A model generated the notes under the pieces. The model was not told where the DNA came from and ran no database searches. It was given only the letters and a program-made list of their open reading frames with translations. Position numbers and translations under genes: made by a program. A stretch of 5,133 nt of DNA, taken from contig JAABRB010000272.1 in the NCBI GenBank assembly GCA_011391185.1, positions 1-5,133 on the forward strand, in the 5' to 3' direction. Positions within the stretch are counted from its first letter, which is position 1, and every line of letters starts with the position of its first letter. This document shows positions 4,593 to 5,133 of the stretch, in pieces. The DNA comes from Betaproteobacteria bacterium. GTDB lineage: Bacteria > Pseudomonadota > Gammaproteobacteria > Burkholderiales > SG8-39.

Positions 4593-5133
4593 TCACTCAC
4601 CGAGGTGCGCGCGCAGCCACTCCCGCCATTCGAGATAGAGCTCGGGATCGAGAGCGGCGATCACCGGGCGCGCCCATTCCGGATCATCCCAGAACGTCTC
4701 CACGGCAAACGTGCCGGCACGCCCACCCGCTTCGTCGAGAATGACGCTGCCGGCCGCGCAATCCCAGGGCAAGTGCGAGGCGTGCAGGTACACGTCGAAG
4801 CGTCCCGCGGCGACGTAGCACCAGTCGAGCGCAGCGGCGCCGTAATTGCGCTGCGAGTAATACGGCCGCTCCTCGACCAGGGCACGGGTAAGGTGCCGGG
4901 AGAGCCGCTTGAACTCGACCGAGGCCACGGCGCGCTTCAACGGCACCTTGGAACGACGCAGCGGAAGATCGACGCTGTTCAGCGTCGCGCCCTGCCCGCG
5001 CTCGGCCGCGAACATCTCGTCGGTCGCGGGGTTGAACACGACACCAAGGTGCGGGCGACCCGCGCGCATCAGCGCCACTGACACCCCGAAATAGGGGATT
5101 CCGCTGACGAAATTGGTGGTGCCGTCAATCGGA
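4593..5133 (-). CDS. Inositol monophosphatase family protein, N-terminus outside window
   Basis: The frame is open to the window edge and ends at TGA (4593-4595). It opens with PIDGTTNFVSGIPYFGV, the metal-binding motif of the inositol monophosphatase family, whose Asp is encoded at 5124-5126. The second family motif reads PWDCAAGSVILDEAGG, with its metal-binding Asp at 4761-4763. About 180 residues are present; roughly the first 80 to 90 are missing if it is of usual length. Known members use Mg2+ to dephosphorylate inositol phosphates, sugar-like phosphates or 3'-phosphoadenosine 5'-phosphate. The middle (RNYGAAALDWCYVAAGRFD) resembles SuhB but the C-terminus, ending in LYLEWREWLRAHLGE, is less typical, so no symbol is given. 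The GTG at 5084 is internal. It appears to be the first visible gene of the minus-strand operon. Confidence 0.9.
   Translation of the reverse strand, partial: PIDGTTNFVSGIPYFGVSVALMRAGRPHLGVVFNPATDEMFAAERGQGATLNSVDLPLRRSKVPLKRAVASVEFKRLSRHLTRALVEERPYYSQRNYGAAALDWCYVAAGRFDVYLHASHLPWDCAAGSVILDEAGGRAGTFAVETFWDDPEWARPVIAALDPELYLEWREWLRAHLGE

Overview
This is a GC-rich proteobacterial window. TrpE and the gph-to-trpE gene order resemble Betaproteobacteria (Burkholderiales, Rhodocyclales or Nitrosomonadales). That placement rests on remembered family sequences and order, not on a search. No rRNA, tRNA, transposase, phage gene or CRISPR array was seen.

Left half, + strand: the 3' part of a phosphoglycolate phosphatase gene (gph, 1-414) is followed by a 241-base leader region and then a complete trpE (656-2137). 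The leader holds a plausible extended -10 promoter. It also holds a 22-codon open frame (506-574) with three Trp codons in seven positions, which has the form of a trp leader peptide (trpL). After it comes a chain of short GC helices that exclude one another. The layout resembles ribosome-mediated attenuation, but no U-tract follows the last helix.

Middle: the 380 bases between trpE and the next gene (2138-2517) are almost entirely a REP-like array. Each full unit has two adjacent hairpins followed by GGGGTGGTT, or the reverse complement of this. There are three forward units, one forward fragment and two reverse units. The last four units form two inverted doublets joined by a repeated linker. 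trpG, trpD and trpC do not follow trpE.

Right half, - strand, read from right to left: an inositol-monophosphatase-family gene truncated by the window edge (4593-5133), an ABC transporter ATPase (3779-4576), an ABC-2 type permease overlapping it by ATGA (2973-3782), and a small secreted protein of unknown function (2518-2904). The spacing suggests one operon. It converges on trpE, with the repeat array between the two 3' ends.

The most informative items are the trp leader region and the REP doublets. The ATPase also has no glutamine at its Q-loop. I saw no clear sign of a wholly new multi-gene system.
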